Part shown: one piece after another, positions 62,003 to 64,000 of the stretch
How the letters are laid out: each line of letters begins with the position of its first letter
How positions within the stretch are numbered: the first letter of the stretch is position 1
From: an uncultured Prevotellaceae bacterium
GTDB lineage: Bacteria; Bacteroidota; Bacteroidia; Bacteroidales; Bacteroidaceae
Reading direction: 5' to 3'
Assembly: GCA_900315745.1 (NCBI GenBank)
Contig: ONAG01000010.1
Coordinates: 56,205 to 120,204 of the forward strand
DNA length: 64,000 nucleotides
Notes under the pieces: generated by a model
Databases searched by the model: none
What the model was told of the DNA's origin: nothing
Seen by the model: the letters and a program-made list of their open reading frames with translations, nothing else
Position numbers and translations under genes: made by a program

Positions 62003-62983
62003 TTATTTTTGAGCCTCGATGATGAATTTAACCGGCAGTTTACCCTCTGCGTTCGTTTCAGGAGCCACGTAATGATATACAATCTGCGGATTGCCTGGCA
62101 CATCGGTGAAAGGACGCGAGCCACCATAGACACCTACTTGTTTGCCGTCAGTGCCAGTGTATTTGGCGGCAGCAGCGTCAGTCAGCCGATAATCGTTCAA
62201 CTCATCCCAGTCAATGCCTTGTTGAAACATTGCAGCAATTTCTTCTTGTGTAATGATATAAGCATTGTCCAAATGGTTGTTTTCATCAATTTTCGTCCAA
62301 TAGTCCATGTCAGCAACAACTGTGTTCACCAAAAGACAATCTACAATTTGTCCGTACCAAGCTATTACGCAATTCGTAAGAGATGATTCATAAAAGCTAC
62401 CCTCTGCGAAGAAACAGTTGCTGAACTGAGTGCCTCGAATGGCAGACCATGTTTTTCCTATCATGGAGTTTGACACTAAGTTTGCACCATCGTATAGTGT
62501 TCCTATCCTGCAATGTTCCAACATTACATTTTGCAATGGATCGTCAGGATTGTCGGGGTTTGAGTAATTAAGGACGGAAACCTTCCTGACTACGACATTG
62601 GAAACCGATGCCAAAGATATGCTGGTTAACGAAACGCCCTCTATTATGATAGGAATGTCGGAGTCTGGTATTTCACCAAAAGTTAAGCCTGTCAAATAGG
62701 TGGCATTCCTGCCGGTCGTCTCCTTCTGCACATATCCTGCACCTTGGATGGTTATTCTTTTGGAAATTTCATCGTTAGGAACATCAAAGATACCGCTTGA
62801 CAGTGAGATGACATCCCCATCGACAGCATCTTCCAGTGCTTTTACGAAACTACCTGAACCGTAATAAGCTTTCATGTTTTCACCGTGCTGCAGGGTTGCC
62901 ACCTGCACACCTTGGGCATTTGCGCTTATGCAAAAGAATGTCCATACGGCAATCGCTAATAAAGATTTAATTCTTTTTTTCAT
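62003..62983 (-). CDS. Secreted parallel-beta-helix-like protein
   Basis: 326 aa. Start at MKKRIKSLLAIAVWTFFCIS, a signal peptide ending near ANAQG; the frame stays open 39 codons upstream without a signal. About residues 45-230 show short beta-turn repeats of the pectate-lyase type (ITIQGAGYV, IIIEGVSLTSISLASVSNVV, VMLEHCRIGTLYDGANLVSN, SSLTNCVIAWYGQIVDCLLV). The end carries QVGVYGGSRPFTDVPGNPQI, which I associate with Bacteroidetes T9SS-exported beta-helix proteins. No catalytic motif seen. First gene of a two-gene operon with the large protein. Confidence 0.65.
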   Translation of the reverse strand: MKKRIKSLLAIAVWTFFCISANAQGVQVATLQHGENMKAYYGSGSFVKALEDAVDGDVISLSSGIFDVPNDEISKRITIQGAGYVQKETTGRNATYLTGLTFGEIPDSDIPIIIEGVSLTSISLASVSNVVVRKVSVLNYSNPDNPDDPLQNVMLEHCRIGTLYDGANLVSNSMIGKTWSAIRGTQFSNCFFAEGSFYESSLTNCVIAWYGQIVDCLLVNTVVADMDYWTKIDENNHLDNAYIITQEEIAAMFQQGIDWDELNDYRLTDAAAAKYTGTDGKQVGVYGGSRPFTDVPGNPQIVYHYVAPETNAEGKLPVKFIIEAQK

Positions 62984-63079
62984 AGTTGAATATTTGGTTA
63001 ATGTAAATAATACTTGTTGCATGAGGGCCTTGGACACCCTACGAGGTCTGGTTTGAAACGTGTTTTCCGACCACATGAC

Positions 63080-63398
63080 AAAAAACGCGGGTATCCACAT
63101 CCGCCCGTCCGTGTTCGAGGTCGAAGGAAACCTTAATAAGAAGACGAGTCAGAGCAACACCAACGTGCGTATGATGCACCTATCCTGAAAAGTGTGCGTG
63201 AGGATATGACATAACCTCATGGCACACATCGGGGATACAGTGATAGCATACCCGTAGCATTCACTTCCGACTTTGCCCTTGTCTTGCATTCGAAATTTCC
63301 TACGTTTCGACAGACCAAAAACAAAGCATCAATGACGCTTTCATGTTATGTAGTGCCTACACCACCTCATCTGCCATTTGGGAGTGAGGCGGCATAAG
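63080..63398 (-). ncRNA. Candidate structured leader or small RNA
   Basis: Begins just after a perfect minus-strand promoter. Visible stem-loops: TCGAAA/TTTCGA (63290-63310), an extended GTGTGC-CA-TGAGG ... CCTCA-C-GCACAC arm (63192-63227), and GGGTA ... TATCCC (63231-63253). A short G+C stem followed by TTTTTT at 63085-63080 may terminate it about 100 nt before the beta-helix gene. It does not resemble tmRNA, RNase P RNA or a tRNA. It may instead be a long regulatory 5' leader. Confidence 0.35.
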
Positions 63399-63404
63399 AC
63401 TTTG

Positions 63405-63436
63405 CAAATATAGTATGAAAAAATGGAAAATTCAAA
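63405..63436 (-). promoter_or_regulatory. Promoter of the leader RNA / beta-helix operon
   Basis: On the minus strand TTTG, 20 bp, TATATTTG. It lies about 420 bp before the first coding start of the operon. Confidence 0.7.
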
Positions 63437-63458
63437 CTATTTCTTAAAGAAAAAATCT

Positions 63459-63800
63459 TCAAGGTTCAAGATGCAAAATCTCTTCCATGTCGTGTCCAGT
63501 GTATTTTGAAATCAGGCCGATATCCATTCCGTCTGACAACATTTTGCGGGCGTTCTCTTTCTGGTTTTCAAGAATGCCCTCTGCCTTGCCTTCTGCAAGT
63601 CCCTCGGCTTCGCCCTTCTTTTCCGCCGTGTTTACAACATTAAAGAGGTCTCTATAGACTTTTATACTCTCCTCATAGTCTCGCAATTCCTGAGCGTTGA
63701 GAAAGCTGATAAGCAAATCCTTGTTCATCTCTGTGCCAAACAACCGTTTGAAGCCGAAGTCGGTGTAAAGATTGATGTATCTTTCTCTCGTTTCGTCCAT
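63459..63800 (-). pseudogene. Internally deleted Rpn/PDDEXK-type nuclease (transposase-like) gene
   Basis: 113 codons. The N-terminus INLYTDFGFKRLFGTEMNKD then LLISFLNA is the start of this family, which normally runs to nearly 300 aa. It jumps directly to the C-terminal part ELRDYEESIKVYRDL ... KGEAEGLAEGKAEGI. The catalytic core between them is gone, in frame. Full-length members are recombination-promoting or mobile-element-associated nucleases. Confidence 0.75.
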
Positions 63801-64000
63801 GACGTTTCTGCTTGAAGTGGTTATTGTAATGCAAATTATTGGTGTCCGCTAAAACCTTTGCGCAATAGTGCGAAAAGCCTTCTTTAGCAAGCAATCCAAC
63901 GATGTTCTAAAATATAGGGGCTTACTTGCAACCTGAAAATCGCGAATAAGCGAGAGCATATGAAAGCTTGCTTTCAATGTGCCGAGCGAGAGCGATTTAT
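63801..64000. other. Upstream region of the nuclease relic, window edge
   Basis: No gene seen. TATATTTT on the minus strand near 63912-63919 may be a weak promoter box. GAAAGCTTGCTTTC near 63963-63976 is a perfect short palindrome, and GCGAGAGC occurs twice on either side of it. Confidence 0.35.

Noticed and set aside
62984-63100. N-terminal extension of the beta-helix protein
   Set aside because: The frame is open, but the signal peptide starts at 62983, and the extension carries none.
63080-63398. tmRNA, RNase P RNA or cobalamin riboswitch
   Set aside because: The conserved core sequences of these RNAs that I know were not found on either strand.

Overview
The window looks like a chromosomal segment of a Bacteroidales bacterium, most likely Prevotellaceae. 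The evidence is mixed. Promoters repeatedly match the Bacteroidetes pattern TTTG-N19/20-TAnnTTTG and genes lack clear Shine-Dalgarno sites. There is a type III glutamine synthetase and an N-succinylornithine carbamoyltransferase of the Bacteroides kind. BspA-like repeats, secreted GH2/GH3/GH31/GH43 enzymes and many lipoproteins with a lipobox Cys are also present. I could not compare the sequence with any database, so family names rest on recognised motifs.

Layout. 1-6 kb: a lipoprotein module pairing PD40 beta-propellers that carry one CxxCH haem motif with DUF6057-type membrane proteins, then a BspA-like leucine-rich-repeat lipoprotein. 6-11 kb: divergent GH2 and double-GH43 enzymes. 11-15.3 kb: an accessory patch with two intact AAA-type ATPases, 3'-end relics of further ATPases, two arrays of 53-bp palindromic units lying against promoters, and two tandem members of a small Cys-ended protein family, the first decayed. 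15.6-21.5 kb: housekeeping pyrE, an SRPBCC-like protein, argH, a lipoprotein, tRNA-Leu(TAA), a thioredoxin-fold lipoprotein without its cysteines, and a YifB/ComM-like ATPase. 21.5-32 kb: a truncated RhuM gene, glnN, a second DUF6057/PD40-haem module with a RidA-like gene, succinylornithine carbamoyltransferase and a GH31 enzyme. 32-37 kb: a secreted protein, a small graveyard of gene relics, and a GH3 enzyme.

36.9-52.6 kb is the most interesting block. Nine same-strand genes, most of them closely spaced, encode a large SEDS (FtsW/RodA)-like membrane protein, a lipoprotein, three P-loop GTPase-like proteins (one fused to four membrane helices), a small soluble protein, a class B PBP-like transpeptidase with SxxK and KTGT motifs, and two single-span membrane proteins. 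I read it as a dedicated SEDS/PBP peptidoglycan-synthase pair under GTPase control. It is not the canonical division or elongation cluster, and I do not recognise it as a described system. An SH3b+SPOR lipoprotein, of a type expected to bind peptidoglycan, converges on its end.

52.6-64 kb: that lipoprotein, a nucleoside-kinase-like protein, a repeat-duplicated promoter, a patatin/outer-membrane-barrel protein, tandem palindromic repeats, a two-gene operon of large secreted proteins preceded by a structured 400-nt leader, and an internally deleted Rpn-type nuclease relic at the right edge.
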